Shown piece by piece: positions 37,956 to 47,052 of a stretch of DNA of 64,000 bases. This DNA is from Entomobacter blattae. GTDB taxonomy: Bacteria > Pseudomonadota > Alphaproteobacteria > Acetobacterales > Acetobacteraceae. The position numbers were made by a program, and so were the translations under genes. Below the pieces are notes generated by a model, which ran no database searches, was not told the DNA's origin, and saw nothing but the letters and a program-made list of their open reading frames with translations. The first letter of the stretch is position 1, and every line of letters starts with the position of its first letter. The stretch spans positions 1,467,001 through 1,531,000 of the forward strand of contig NZ_CP060244.1 of the NCBI RefSeq assembly GCF_014672835.1. The letters are read 5' to 3'.

Positions 37956-38735
37956 GTGTTTAACTCCAATTTTTCAAATTCGAGGAATGCCGAAACAGCG
38001 CAAATGCAGGCTGCTGCCTTTGATGCAGGTCTGCGCGCCTATATGCTGCGTGTTTATAATTGGATGGCCGCTGGCCTCGCTGTGACAGGTGTCGTGGCTT
38101 ATGCAGTAGCCCATGTGGCAGCGGTTCGTGCATTATTTTTTCACTTTGTCTCAAGCGGCAATGGGGTTATGATTCGTCCCACAGGGTTGGGTTATATTGG
38201 TATTTTTGCCCCTTTTGTTTTTGTTATGGTTATGAGCTTTGGGGTTAACAGGCTCTCATTACAGGCTGTGCGGAGTCTCTTTTGGGCGTTCTGTGCCGTG
38301 ATGGGGATTAGTATGGCCAATATTTTTCTGGGCTATACTGCTACATCTATTGCTCGTGTCTTTTTTATTACGGCAGCCATGTTTGGGGGTATGTCTTTGT
38401 GGGGTTACACGACAGGAAAGAGCCTTGCAAGCTTTGGTTCCTTCCTGATGATGGGCTTGTTTGGCATTGTGATCGCCATGCTGGTTAATCTTTTTCTTCA
38501 AAGTTCTGGATTGGCTTTTTTATTGAGTCTTGTTGGGGTCTTTGTTTTTGTAGGGCTCATTGCTTATGACACTCAGCGTATTAAACTGAGTTACCAACAA
38601 TTTGCCTATTACGAAGGTCCAGAAGGGGCTTTGCGCCGTAGCGTGTATGATGCACTCACTCTCTATCTTAATTTTATTAACCTTTTTCAATTCCTTCTGG
38701 CCTTTATGGGTGACCGCCAAGGTAGTAGGGAATAA
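37956..38735 (+). CDS. Bax inhibitor-1/YccA family membrane protein
   Basis: Seven-helix inner-membrane protein of the BI-1 family, 259 residues. Bacterial members are linked to calcium leak or FtsH modulation. The start is GTG 37956, well spaced from an aaagga ribosome site. Visible: the N-terminal FDAGLRAYMLRVYNWMAAGLAV, ITAAMFGGMSLWGYTTGKSL and the C-terminal YDTQRIKLSYQQ with conserved aspartate, ending YDALTLYLNFINLFQFLL. The leader contains three imperfect copies of gggctttcagtca. A terminator follows. Confidence 0.94.
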   Translation: MFNSNFSNSRNAETAQMQAAAFDAGLRAYMLRVYNWMAAGLAVTGVVAYAVAHVAAVRALFFHFVSSGNGVMIRPTGLGYIGIFAPFVFVMVMSFGVNRLSLQAVRSLFWAFCAVMGISMANIFLGYTATSIARVFFITAAMFGGMSLWGYTTGKSLASFGSFLMMGLFGIVIAMLVNLFLQSSGLAFLLSLVGVFVFVGLIAYDTQRIKLSYQQFAYYEGPEGALRRSVYDALTLYLNFINLFQFLLAFMGDRQGSRE

Positions 38736-38803
38736 GGGGACTCATTTTTAGACCCTTGATGAAATGACGATAAAAGCGCATTAAAATCGTTTATCTTAGC
38801 AAG

Positions 38804-38838
38804 AAGCAGCCTTCAACTGGCTGCTTTTTTCTTTTTAG
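38804..38838 (+). terminator. Rho-independent terminator after the BI-1 gene
   Basis: The 8-bp stem aagcagcc / ggctgctt with a 7-base loop is followed by a T-rich tail. It lies about 70 bp past the stop codon. Confidence 0.9.
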
Positions 38839-39259
38839 GACCCCAGGTTAAAGCCCCTGGCTTCCTTTTTGTAAAACCCGATTTTGAGTTTGCGTTAATC
38901 ACACATACTCAAATACGATGGCAGATATGTATAAAGACAAGTCATATTGGGTTTGACAAATTGTTTTAGATCATGCGAAATTGACGCATTACTAGAGCAA
39001 AGCTTTTATAAACAAGTCTTACGCAAAAGTGTTTACCGGGTTTTGTGGGCATTTTGCGCACGATTCTTGCGTATAAGATCATTTTTAGCGTTTTTTAAAG
39101 CGTTAAAGAAATATAGAATCGTTTTGTAATTGTCTATAAAGATACTGTTTCTACAATAGCTTTATAGACAGTTATGTAAACGGTAAAAAAATGCAAAGTA
39201 TTGTTTCTAAAAACAGATATTAAAAGTGATAGAGTTTTGGAATTGAGAGCAGAATTTAA
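38839..39259. promoter_or_regulatory. AT-rich leader region of the cyo operon
   Basis: No gene is supported; a 60-codon open stretch at 38947-39129 has no family likeness. The region holds an 11-bp inverted repeat (39131-39170, listed separately) and should contain the cyo promoter. A ttgaca at 38953 has no good partner -10 box. Confidence 0.5.
39131..39170. promoter_or_regulatory. Perfect 11-bp inverted repeat upstream of cyoA
   Basis: The arms tgtctataaag (39131-39141) and ctttatagaca (39160-39170) are perfect complements separated by 18 bases, ending 89 bp before cyoA. It may be an operator for a dimeric regulator with half-sites about three helical turns apart, or an RNA hairpin in the leader. 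There is no T-run, so it is not a terminator. The role is inference. Confidence 0.6.
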
Positions 39260-40189
39260 ATGATAAGAAAATATGGCTTCTGGTTTCGTCGTATAGGGCT
39301 TATTCCCGTGCTGGTGCTGTTAAGTGCTTGTGATGAGGGTATTTTGGTACCAAAAGGCCCCGTTGGAGAAGAAGAAAAGTATCTTCTATTGTTATGTACA
39401 GCAGCAATGCTGCTCATTGTCGTACCGGTTATTATCCTCTCAATTATATTTGCCATAAAATATAGGCAAAAAAATGTGGATGCAGGCAAGGCAGAATATC
39501 TTCCCCATTGGGCCCACTCCAATAAAGTTGAAGTGGTGATATGGGGTATCCCCGTTTTAATGATTGCCTTTTTGGCTACGTTGACATGGGAGAGCACCCA
39601 TTCGCTTGACCCGTATAAAGTTATCCCGGCTTCAGATCCCAACGTTAAGCCGCTGGAGATCCAAGTGGTGGCGATGGATTGGAAGTGGTTATTTATTTAT
39701 CCCGATGAAGGATTAGCTGTCGTTAACCAGGTAGCCATACCTGTGAACAGGCCTGTAAGGTTCACCATTACTTCTGATTCTGTTATGAATTCCTTTTTTA
39801 TTCCGCAGCTGGGCTCGATGATTTATGCCATGGCGGGAATGCAAACCCAGCTCAACCTTATGGCAACGAGCGAAGGGAATTATGCCGGGCTTTCTACCAA
39901 TTATAGTGGGCGTGGCTTTTCAGATATGAAATTTCGTACGCTTGCCCTTCCGCAAGAAGGGTATGAGCAGTGGATCCAGAAAGTAAAAACAACAGGTGAG
40001 AAACTGGATGAGAGGAGCCTCGCAGAGCTTGAGGCCCCCAGTGTAAATAACCCCGTTGTTTATTATTCATATATTAAACCCGGTACTTTTGATTCCATTG
40101 TCGGCCGTTACAATAACGGCATGGTGAAAGATAAAGAAACAGGGAAAATGATACATGTGCATGCCGGCATGTCTGGCACAGGTATGTAA
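39260..40189 (+). CDS. cyoA: Cytochrome bo3 ubiquinol oxidase subunit II
   Basis: Subunit II of the proton-pumping quinol oxidase, 309 residues, a lipoprotein by its lipobox LLSAC with cysteine at residue 24. Two membrane segments follow, then the cupredoxin-like periplasmic domain (WKWLFIYPDEGLAVVN, MNSFFIPQLGSMIYAM, YAGLSTNYSGRGFSDMKF). The copper-A ligands of cytochrome c oxidases are absent, as expected for a quinol oxidase. It is the first gene of cyoABCD. Confidence 0.97.
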   Translation: MIRKYGFWFRRIGLIPVLVLLSACDEGILVPKGPVGEEEKYLLLLCTAAMLLIVVPVIILSIIFAIKYRQKNVDAGKAEYLPHWAHSNKVEVVIWGIPVLMIAFLATLTWESTHSLDPYKVIPASDPNVKPLEIQVVAMDWKWLFIYPDEGLAVVNQVAIPVNRPVRFTITSDSVMNSFFIPQLGSMIYAMAGMQTQLNLMATSEGNYAGLSTNYSGRGFSDMKFRTLALPQEGYEQWIQKVKTTGEKLDERSLAELEAPSVNNPVVYYSYIKPGTFDSIVGRYNNGMVKDKETGKMIHVHAGMSGTGM

Positions 40190-40204
40190 TTAAGGAAATA
40201 TAGA

Positions 40205-42196
40205 GTGTTAGGGAAATTAACGATCAACTCTGTTCCATGGGATGTACCCATCGTTATGGTAACAGGGGCATGTATAGTTGTCGTAGCAGCGCTTGTTTTG
40301 CTGGGTATAACTTATTTCGGAAAGTGGGGCTATCTGTGGAAAGAGTGGCTCACTTCGGTGGACCATAAGCGTATTGGGGTTATGTATATTGTGCTGGCCT
40401 TAGTCATGCTTGTGCGTGGCTTTGCCGATGCGATCATGATGCGTTTACAGTTGGCTTGGGCCTATAACAGCCCTGGTTATTTACCCCCTCATCATTATGA
40501 TCAGATCTTTACGGCTCATGGTACCATTATGATTTTCTTTATGGCCATGCCGTTTATGACGGGTTTAATGAATATTACCGTACCCTTACAGATTGGCGCT
40601 CGGGATGTGGCCTTTCCGACATTGAACTCCATTAGTTTTTGGCTGACCACAGTCAGTGCCATGCTTGTGAATGTTTCACTTCTGGTTGGGGAGTTTGCCA
40701 AAACAGGTTGGCTGGCTTACCCACCCCTTTCGGAAGTGGCCTATAGCCCTGATGTTGGGGTGGATTATTATATCTGGGCGGTGCAGATTTCAGGTATGGG
40801 AACCTTGCTTACAGCGGTTAACCTGTTTGCTACAGTGGTTAAAATGCGTGCTCCTGGCATGACATGGATGAGAATGCCAGTTCTAACCTGGACATTCACC
40901 TGCACGAACGTTTTGATTATGACCACCTTCCCCATCTTAACGGTTAGTTTGGCTCTGCTGAGCCTTGATCGTTATTTGGGTATGCATTTCTTTACAAATG
41001 ATATGGGTGGTAACCAAATGCTGTATGTCAACCTGATATGGGCCTGGGGGCATCCTGAGGTGTATATTCTGGTTCTACCCGCATTTGGGCTTTTCTCCGA
41101 AATTGTGCCTACTTATGCCAAAAAGCCCTTATTTGGTTATACCACCATGGTTTATGCCACCTGTGCCATTATGTTCCTTTCTGGTTTGGTTTGGGTGCAC
41201 CATTTCTTTACCATGGGGGCTGGTGGCAACGTCAATGCGGTGTTTGGTATTGCCACCATGGTTATTGCCATCCCCACGGGTGTAAAGTTGTTTAACTGGT
41301 TGTTTACCCTTTATAAGGGCAGGGTAACTTTTGATGCCCCCATGTTCTGGACTATGGGGTTCATGGTTACCTTTATTATTGGGGGAATGACAGGCGTTAT
41401 GTTGGCCATCCCACCGGTAGATTTTCTTGTGCATAATAGCCTTTTCCTGGTGGCGCACTTCCATAACACTATTATTGGGGGTGTGTTTTTTGGGTATGCT
41501 GCTGGTCTTGCTTTTTACTTCCCCAAAGTTTTTGGCATTAAACTTAATGATACTTTGGGTAAAGCTGCGTTTTGGTTTTGGTTCTTCGGTTTTTACTTTG
41601 CCTTTATGCCGCTTTATGTCGTTGGCTTTATGGGAATGACACGGCGCATGAACCATTATGATAACCCTGCATGGCACCCATGGATGTTGTTAGCTGGTTT
41701 TGGAGCTCTGCTTATTCTGTGTGGGATTATTTTCCAGCTGCTTCAGATTGGGGTTTCTGTCTATAACCGCAAAAAACCTGGATATGTTGATGTGGATGGG
41801 GATCCATGGAATGGCCGTACGCTTGAATGGTCTACCTCTTCTCCCCCACCAGTTTATAATTTTGCTGTTATTCCTACTGTTAAGGCCTTGGATGCTTTTG
41901 CTTACGATAAAGAACATCATATTGATACCAGGAGTTTTGGTACAAACTACCAGAGCATTCACATGCCTAAGAATACATCGGTTGGGTTTATTATTGGTGT
42001 GCTAGCTTTTGTTTTTGGCTTTGCAATGGTTTGGTATATCTGGTGGTTGGCTGCGGTTTCGTTTATAGCCCTCGGCTTGGCGGTTATTGTTCGTAGCTTT
42101 GAAACAGATATTGACTACTATATACCGGTTGATGTTGTGGCAAAAACAGAAGAGCAGCATAAACAGCAACTTATGATGGGACAGGCAGCTGAATAA
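40205..42196 (+). CDS. cyoB: Cytochrome bo3 ubiquinol oxidase subunit I
   Basis: Catalytic haem-copper subunit, 663 residues, starting at GTG 40205. The quinone-site residues Arg71 and Asp75 ([10 protein letters not shown]) are present, with His97 and Gln100 in HHYDQIF. Metal ligands appear in FTAHGTIM (low-spin haem b), [10 protein letters not shown] (CuB, with the Tyr crosslink), HHFFTMG (CuB) and [11 protein letters not shown] (haem ligands). It reduces O2 to water with electrons from ubiquinol, which in acetic acid bacteria come largely from membrane dehydrogenases. Confidence 0.98.
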   Translation: MLGKLTINSVPWDVPIVMVTGACIVVVAALVLLGITYFGKWGYLWKEWLTSVDHKRIGVMYIVLALVMLVRGFADAIMMRLQLAWAYNSPGYLPPHHYDQIFTAHGTIMIFFMAMPFMTGLMNITVPLQIGARDVAFPTLNSISFWLTTVSAMLVNVSLLVGEFAKTGWLAYPPLSEVAYSPDVGVDYYIWAVQISGMGTLLTAVNLFATVVKMRAPGMTWMRMPVLTWTFTCTNVLIMTTFPILTVSLALLSLDRYLGMHFFTNDMGGNQMLYVNLIWAWGHPEVYILVLPAFGLFSEIVPTYAKKPLFGYTTMVYATCAIMFLSGLVWVHHFFTMGAGGNVNAVFGIATMVIAIPTGVKLFNWLFTLYKGRVTFDAPMFWTMGFMVTFIIGGMTGVMLAIPPVDFLVHNSLFLVAHFHNTIIGGVFFGYAAGLAFYFPKVFGIKLNDTLGKAAFWFWFFGFYFAFMPLYVVGFMGMTRRMNHYDNPAWHPWMLLAGFGALLILCGIIFQLLQIGVSVYNRKKPGYVDVDGDPWNGRTLEWSTSSPPPVYNFAVIPTVKALDAFAYDKEHHIDTRSFGTNYQSIHMPKNTSVGFIIGVLAFVFGFAMVWYIWWLAAVSFIALGLAVIVRSFETDIDYYIPVDVVAKTEEQHKQQLMMGQAAE

Positions 42197-42825
42197 TGAC
42201 AACATTTGATACAACAACAGCTGGGTTGAATGCACATGATGGCCACGGCCATCATGATGCTGGCCCGGATAGAACTAAACTCTTTGGATTTTGGCTTTAC
42301 CTGATGACAGACTGCCTGATTTTTGCAGGCCTGTTTGCCGTGTTTGCCGTTATGCACGATCAGTTTGCCGGTGGGCCAACGGGGAAAGATCTCATTGAAA
42401 TTCAAGATGTTGCTCTAGAAACCGCTATTCTTTTGTTCAGTAGTATTACCTATGGGTTTGCCATGGTGGCGGCTCATCAAAACAAGGTAAGCACCATATT
42501 ATTATGGTTGGTGATCACCTTTTTACTCGGTGCTGCCTTTATTGGCCTGGAAATTAAAGAGTTTAGCCATATGGTGAGTGTAGGGGCTGGTCCTGATAGA
42601 AGCGCCTTCCTCTCAGCTTTCTTTACCCTGGTGGGCACCCATGGCTTGCATGTTTCTGTAGGTTTGCTGTGGATGGTTTTGTTAATGGTGCAGCTGGTCG
42701 GGAAAAAGGAACTGACAGGCGTGCAGCTGACCAGACTCTCTTGTTTAAGTATGTTCTGGCACTTTCTTGATGTTGTCTGGATTTGTGTTTTCACCTTTGT
42801 CTATTTGATGAGTGTTGTGTTATGA
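42196..42825 (+). CDS. cyoC: Cytochrome bo3 ubiquinol oxidase subunit III
   Basis: 209 residues, five membrane helices, with a His/Asp-rich N-terminus ([10 protein letters not shown]). Motifs: [19 protein letters not shown] and [14 protein letters not shown], with the conserved histidine. Its ATG overlaps the cyoB stop by one base (taatg), indicating translational coupling. Confidence 0.97.
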   Translation: MTTFDTTTAGLNAHDGHGHHDAGPDRTKLFGFWLYLMTDCLIFAGLFAVFAVMHDQFAGGPTGKDLIEIQDVALETAILLFSSITYGFAMVAAHQNKVSTILLWLVITFLLGAAFIGLEIKEFSHMVSVGAGPDRSAFLSAFFTLVGTHGLHVSVGLLWMVLLMVQLVGKKELTGVQLTRLSCLSMFWHFLDVVWICVFTFVYLMSVVL

Positions 42826-43157
42826 ACCAAAATGAACATGCAAATACCCATGGGGGAAGCCATATTACTGTTGGTTCATACCTGATTGGGTTTGCCCTGG
42901 CCGTTATTTTAACGGTTGCCTCCTTTGTCCTTGTTATGTCGCAGAGCTTGACACCACAGGCCACTGTTGTGGCAATTGCCCTTTTGGCATTTATCCAGGT
43001 GATTGTGCATTTAAAGTTTTTTCTCCATCTTGATTTTTCAGAAGATGAAAGATGGAATCGTTATGCACTCTATGTGACTATTTTTTTCGTGAGTGTGATT
43101 GTCGCGGGAACATTATTTGTCATGTGGAACATCGCTATGAACATGATGTCACGTTAA
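42822..43157 (+). CDS. cyoD: Cytochrome bo3 ubiquinol oxidase subunit IV
   Basis: 111 residues, three membrane helices, from ATG 42822, which overlaps the cyoC stop (atga). Motifs: [18 protein letters not shown] and the family string [21 protein letters not shown]. Assembly subunit of the oxidase. cyoE (haem o synthase) is not in this operon. Confidence 0.96.
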   Translation: MNQNEHANTHGGSHITVGSYLIGFALAVILTVASFVLVMSQSLTPQATVVAIALLAFIQVIVHLKFFLHLDFSEDERWNRYALYVTIFFVSVIVAGTLFVMWNIAMNMMSR

Positions 43158-43220
43158 GGAAAAAGAGCTTTGAGATGGGGTTAAAAAGGGGACTATGAGC
43201 TTCATTTAACCCACCATAAT

Positions 43221-43252
43221 AAAAAAGCCCTTCATTAATGAAGGGCTTTTTT
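43221..43252. terminator. Bidirectional terminator between cyoD and the ferredoxin gene
   Basis: A perfect long stem (aaaaaagcccttcatt / aatgaagggctttttt) serves cyoABCD on the plus strand and the ferredoxin gene on the minus strand, since each strand ends in a T-run. Confidence 0.95.
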
Positions 43253-43269
43253 ACTGGAAATTGAATGGA

Positions 43270-43602
43270 TTAGTCTGAATGAGGGTTTTTGGAAAGCATA
43301 TCGGCCTTGTTGGTTTTACCATTCCATTCATCAGCATCAGCCGGTGGGGTACCCTTTCTGGTCATATTAGGCCATTGCTTGGCATAAGTGGCATTTGCTT
43401 CAGCCCAAGCAGTTGACCTATCATCGCTATCGGGGAAGATAGCTTCAGCAGGGCATTCAGGCTCACAAACGCCGCAGTCAATGCATTCTTCGGGGCTTAT
43501 AACAAGCATGTTTTCACCAGCATAGAAGCAGTCAACAGGGCAGACTTCTACACAATCCATGTATTTGCAACGAATGCAATTTTCAGTGACGACGTAAGTC
43601 AT
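43270..43602 (-). CDS. fdxA: 7Fe ferredoxin (FdxA type)
   Basis: A 110-residue ferredoxin with a 3Fe-4S and a 4Fe-4S cluster. The cysteines appear in [17 protein letters not shown] (7Fe-type spacing) and [12 protein letters not shown]. It has the C-terminal extension typical of this class ([17 protein letters not shown]). A ggagagaagg ribosome site precedes the ATG. The Suv3-like helicase - S4 protein - ferredoxin order is common in alphaproteobacteria, where carD usually follows; carD is not seen here. Confidence 0.96.
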   Translation of the reverse strand: MTYVVTENCIRCKYMDCVEVCPVDCFYAGENMLVISPEECIDCGVCEPECPAEAIFPDSDDRSTAWAEANATYAKQWPNMTRKGTPPADADEWNGKTNKADMLSKNPHSD

Positions 43603-43816
43603 CCTTCTCTCCGGTCTTTTTCACTGTGTAAACAAACCTTAAAGGCAACAGACAGAACCATAAAAGGTTTTTTACATGGTTATATTAACAATTAGACGTT
43701 ATATGCCAGCTTTCTCTTATAAAGGGCAAGAGCTAACCTTTCCCATAAAAGGTATATATAGCATACATAATATATATAATGCCAGTAAACTGATTTACCA
43801 TATTAATGGGGGACTG

Positions 43817-44113
43817 TCAGGGTAAATTCTTTAAAATAGTATAAAACTGGCTGGCTTCTGCGGGTGAGCCCCTCTTTTGTGGAAGGGAGAGAACCTGGAT
43901 GGTCTGGATATGAAGGCTGCCTGCATGGTGAGGGAGTGTTAAAATATCCCCTACTTTGATTTTATGGTGTGGTTTTTGCGCATGTTGGCCATTAACCCTT
44001 ATACTGTTTGTGGCAATGGCCTGGGTGCAGAGGCTTCGGGTTCGTGTAAAGCGTATATACCATAACCACAAATCAAGCCGGATAAAGGGTTCAGCAGCAG
44101 GTGTGTTTTTCAT
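43817..44113 (-). CDS. S4-domain RNA-binding protein (Hsp15-like)
   Basis: From ATG 44113 the protein is 98 residues. It consists mainly of an S4 RNA-binding domain: IRLDLWLWYIRFTRTRSLCT and SIRVNGQHAQKPHHKIKVGD. E. coli Hsp15 with this domain recycles stalled 50S subunits. The frame opens at a TTG at 44155 with 14 extra codons, but the ATG start fits the family better. It follows the Suv3-like helicase gene closely and is probably co-transcribed with it. Confidence 0.88.
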   Translation of the reverse strand: MKNTPAAEPFIRLDLWLWYIRFTRTRSLCTQAIATNSIRVNGQHAQKPHHKIKVGDILTLPHHAGSLHIQTIQVLSLPQKRGSPAEASQFYTILKNLP

Positions 44114-44158
44114 AAAGTCGTATTCTTGAGGCGGAGGTTTGTGTTTTTGAGGCAAGGA

Positions 44159-46867
44159 TCAGTGTGAAAAGTGTTTTTGAAGTTGTAGCAGTTTTTCAGC
44201 AAAAGGGGTCTTTTTACGTTTTCCTGAAGAATGGATGGGCGGGCCAGATTGGGGAGGTTTTTCTTGGGAAGGTTTTTCTGAGCCCTGTCGGTTTGCTGAC
44301 TGGGTGGGAGGAATTTTTCTCTCTTTTTTGGCATAAGGATGTTTTGAGGAAGAAGCGTGAGGCGGTATTTTTTTTGGCGCTGAATAGGCTTTTGGCATAC
44401 GAAGAAAAACCGGGGCAATAGGGCCATAGTCATGCGGCGCCAAGGGCGGTGGGAGGATGAGCTTACATCCCAACGATTGGAGCACTAGAGGGGTTTTGGC
44501 CAAGGGAATAGCTAAGCGGCTGGCAATATCTTTGAGGTTAATCATTCGTTGGCGCTGGGTCGTGGAGCGATAGAGAATGTGAGACAAGAGATCCTCTACC
44601 TTATCGCCCCTGATCATATAATCGCCAGCGGGAATCCAGCCCAGAACCGTCAAGAGAGGCCGTATGGTCTGCGCGTTTTTTTGATGGTATTCTGGGAGAT
44701 GAAGTGAGGATTGGGTCGGTGAAAATGTGGGCAGCGGAGAAAAGCTGTGCCACAGACCAAGAAGCATCAGGCGTAGGGACTGACTTTCAGGGGAGAATAG
44801 CTTTGGGTAGAAAATATAGTGACATCCTATACGGATTCCCAAAGCATGAAGCTGCTTTTTTATGGCCCTTTTGTTAAAAAAAGGTGGGATAACGGCCTGG
44901 CTTTTATGGAGCCATCCACCATGCTCGTATAATGAATGCGTAAGCCCCCTTAAGGCAGGCTTACCTTGGGTTGCTTCGAGAGCGGAGAAAAGAACAGAAA
45001 GGCCTGTGCGAATATGGGTGTGGAGAAAAAGGGTGAGGCGTTGGTGAATAAGCGTGCGGTGGTGGGAGGAAAGATATTCACTCTCAAGGAGCGTAAGCTG
45101 AGGGTGGAGCCAATCATGCCCCTTTTGCAGCATAGCCACAGGTGCATCATGCCAGAGAATGGTGGAAGTGGGGCTGCTGAGTGAAAAGGCTGCGTCATCC
45201 TCTTGCAGGAGTTTATTGACTCGGTAGGGAATTTCCTGATGAAGGGCCTTGCGGGCGGCCTTTAACATCAGTTGGCGGCCTTCTGCATTGAGCTCTTGAT
45301 CGGTCTTGAGAATAAAGCCACACATTTTGCCAATCCGCTGCTCTTCCACCAGAACATCCCCTTTTGGGGTGATAGCTGCCAAGGGGGGAGAGTCTGCATC
45401 AAGCGTGCGGAGAAGAACCGAGGCGCGTTTGTCTACAAAACGGGCAGTTAAGCGCTCATGCAGCGCATCAGAAAGGGTGTCTTCAATCTCACGGGTTTTT
45501 TCTTGCCAGTGTAAGGCATTTTTAACCCACCCTTTCCGGGCGGCAATATAGGCATAGATCCTCGTGCTGGTCAGACGGCCCATCAGGGTATCAATATCGC
45601 CCGTTGTGGTGTTAAGGGCGTGAATATGTGATCGTAGCCATTCCGCCGGAATATGCCCCTTATTTTGAAGGAAATGAAAAACTTGCAGGCATAAGCGGGC
45701 ATGGCTGTCTTCGCCCAGTTTTCGAAAATCTGGAATCTGGCAACTCTCCCATAAGAGCTGAGTAAGCCCCCGAGAAGTGATGGAGGCCAACGGGGGGCCT
45801 TCCTTAATCAGCGTGGCCAGAACCCGCATATCAGAGCCATGATTGCCCAAAATAAGCCCATAACCAGGGGGTGGGGTTTGGGAGAGGCTTTTGAGCAGTG
45901 CGGGGGGAGAAGAAAAATCCAGCTGATGGTTCCGCCAGAAAATATGGTCACTGGGGGGAAAAAGATGGGTTTCTATCGCTGTAACATTCTCGGCGCTAAC
46001 GGGCGGGCAGGTGCCGGTTAGGCCAAAGGTTCCATCCTTCATGCCGCGGCCAGCCCGGCCAGCGATCTGCCCCATTTCAGCGGGGATCAGGGGACGTATT
46101 TTCGTTCCATCAAATTTAATGATGTTGGAGAAGGCGACGTGGGAGATATCCATATTCAATCCCATGCCGATGGCATCGGTTGCCACCAGATAGTCCACCT
46201 CCCCAGCTTGGTACATCCCCACCTGGGCATTGCGGGTACGAGGAGAAAGCCGGCCCATTACAATGGCGCATCCCCCTTTCCGGCGGCGGATCAGCTCAGC
46301 AATGCCATAGAGCTCTGCCACAGAAAAGGCCACAATGGCCGAGCGTTTAGGCAGGCGTGAGAGCTTGTTGTGGGCGGTATAGGAAAGGGTTGAGAGTCTG
46401 GGGCGTGTTTCAATATGGATATGAGGGATGAGCCGCTTCAGAAAAGGCTTAATGGTTTCTGCCCCTAAGAAGAGGGTTTCACTAAAGCCCCTGGCGTGGA
46501 GGAGCCGGTCAGTGAACACATAGCCTCTATCGGGGTCTGCGCAGAGCTGAATTTCATCAATGGCCATAAACTCAACGGGCTGATCAAGGGGCATGGCTTC
46601 AACGGTGCAGGAAAACCATTGAGCTTGCGGAGGGATAATTTTTTCCTCGCCCGTAATAAGGGCTACTTTCTTTTCCCCCTTGGCCTTCACCATGCGGTCG
46701 TAATTTTCCCGTGCCAACAACCGCAAGGGAAACCCTATCATTCCACTGTGATGGGCAAGCATTCTCTCGAGAGCAATATGTGTTTTACCCGTATTGGTAG
46801 GGCCCAATATCGCAGTAATTTTTTTTTGACTATCAGAGAATGCTTTTAGCGATAGCAACCTTATCAT
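44159..46867 (-). CDS. Suv3/MgpS-family DEIQ helicase
   Basis: Alphaproteobacterial relative of the mitochondrial RNA helicase Suv3, 902 residues. Walker A ILGPTNTGKTHIALERML lies near residue 20, the DExx motif is AIDEIQLCADP near 106, and GEVDYLVATDAIGMGLNMD with AEMGQIAGRAGRG marks the second RecA lobe. C-terminal to this is a long alpha-helical region and a basic Pro/Lys-rich tail. Suv3 unwinds RNA in the degradosome of mitochondria; the bacterial substrate is not firmly known. The ATG is at 46867. It is the first gene of a likely helicase-S4 unit. Confidence 0.92.
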   Translation of the reverse strand: MIRLLSLKAFSDSQKKITAILGPTNTGKTHIALERMLAHHSGMIGFPLRLLARENYDRMVKAKGEKKVALITGEEKIIPPQAQWFSCTVEAMPLDQPVEFMAIDEIQLCADPDRGYVFTDRLLHARGFSETLFLGAETIKPFLKRLIPHIHIETRPRLSTLSYTAHNKLSRLPKRSAIVAFSVAELYGIAELIRRRKGGCAIVMGRLSPRTRNAQVGMYQAGEVDYLVATDAIGMGLNMDISHVAFSNIIKFDGTKIRPLIPAEMGQIAGRAGRGMKDGTFGLTGTCPPVSAENVTAIETHLFPPSDHIFWRNHQLDFSSPPALLKSLSQTPPPGYGLILGNHGSDMRVLATLIKEGPPLASITSRGLTQLLWESCQIPDFRKLGEDSHARLCLQVFHFLQNKGHIPAEWLRSHIHALNTTTGDIDTLMGRLTSTRIYAYIAARKGWVKNALHWQEKTREIEDTLSDALHERLTARFVDKRASVLLRTLDADSPPLAAITPKGDVLVEEQRIGKMCGFILKTDQELNAEGRQLMLKAARKALHQEIPYRVNKLLQEDDAAFSLSSPTSTILWHDAPVAMLQKGHDWLHPQLTLLESEYLSSHHRTLIHQRLTLFLHTHIRTGLSVLFSALEATQGKPALRGLTHSLYEHGGWLHKSQAVIPPFFNKRAIKKQLHALGIRIGCHYIFYPKLFSPESQSLRLMLLGLWHSFSPLPTFSPTQSSLHLPEYHQKNAQTIRPLLTVLGWIPAGDYMIRGDKVEDLLSHILYRSTTQRQRMINLKDIASRLAIPLAKTPLVLQSLGCKLILPPPLAPHDYGPIAPVFLRMPKAYSAPKKIPPHASSSKHPYAKKERKIPPTQSANRQGSEKPSQEKPPQSGPPIHSSGKRKKTPFAEKLLQLQKHFSH

Positions 46868-47052
46868 GAATGATTTTCGTTAATAAGAATAATAATAAGA
46901 AAATGAAACAATTACCTACTAGAAATATTACAACAACCTATTATAGTAAAACTCAAAACAACCTTAAATTGTATTTCTAAAATATAAACAACAATAACGG
47001 TGCGCAAAATTTCTATCTTTCTGTTATATAGGAGCTTGTTGAAGGAGAGCAA

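Noticed and set aside
38947-39129. 60-codon frame upstream of cyoA as a leader peptide
   Set aside because: No ribosome site or family likeness, and it does not overlap the inverted repeat in an attenuator arrangement.
41129-41677. 182-codon minus-strand frame within cyoB
   Set aside because: Antisense shadow with His/Asn-rich composition reflecting the haem-protein codons.
43740-43790. AT-rich tatata tract upstream of the ferredoxin gene as a specific operator
   Set aside because: Low-complexity sequence; nothing beyond AT-richness supports a site.
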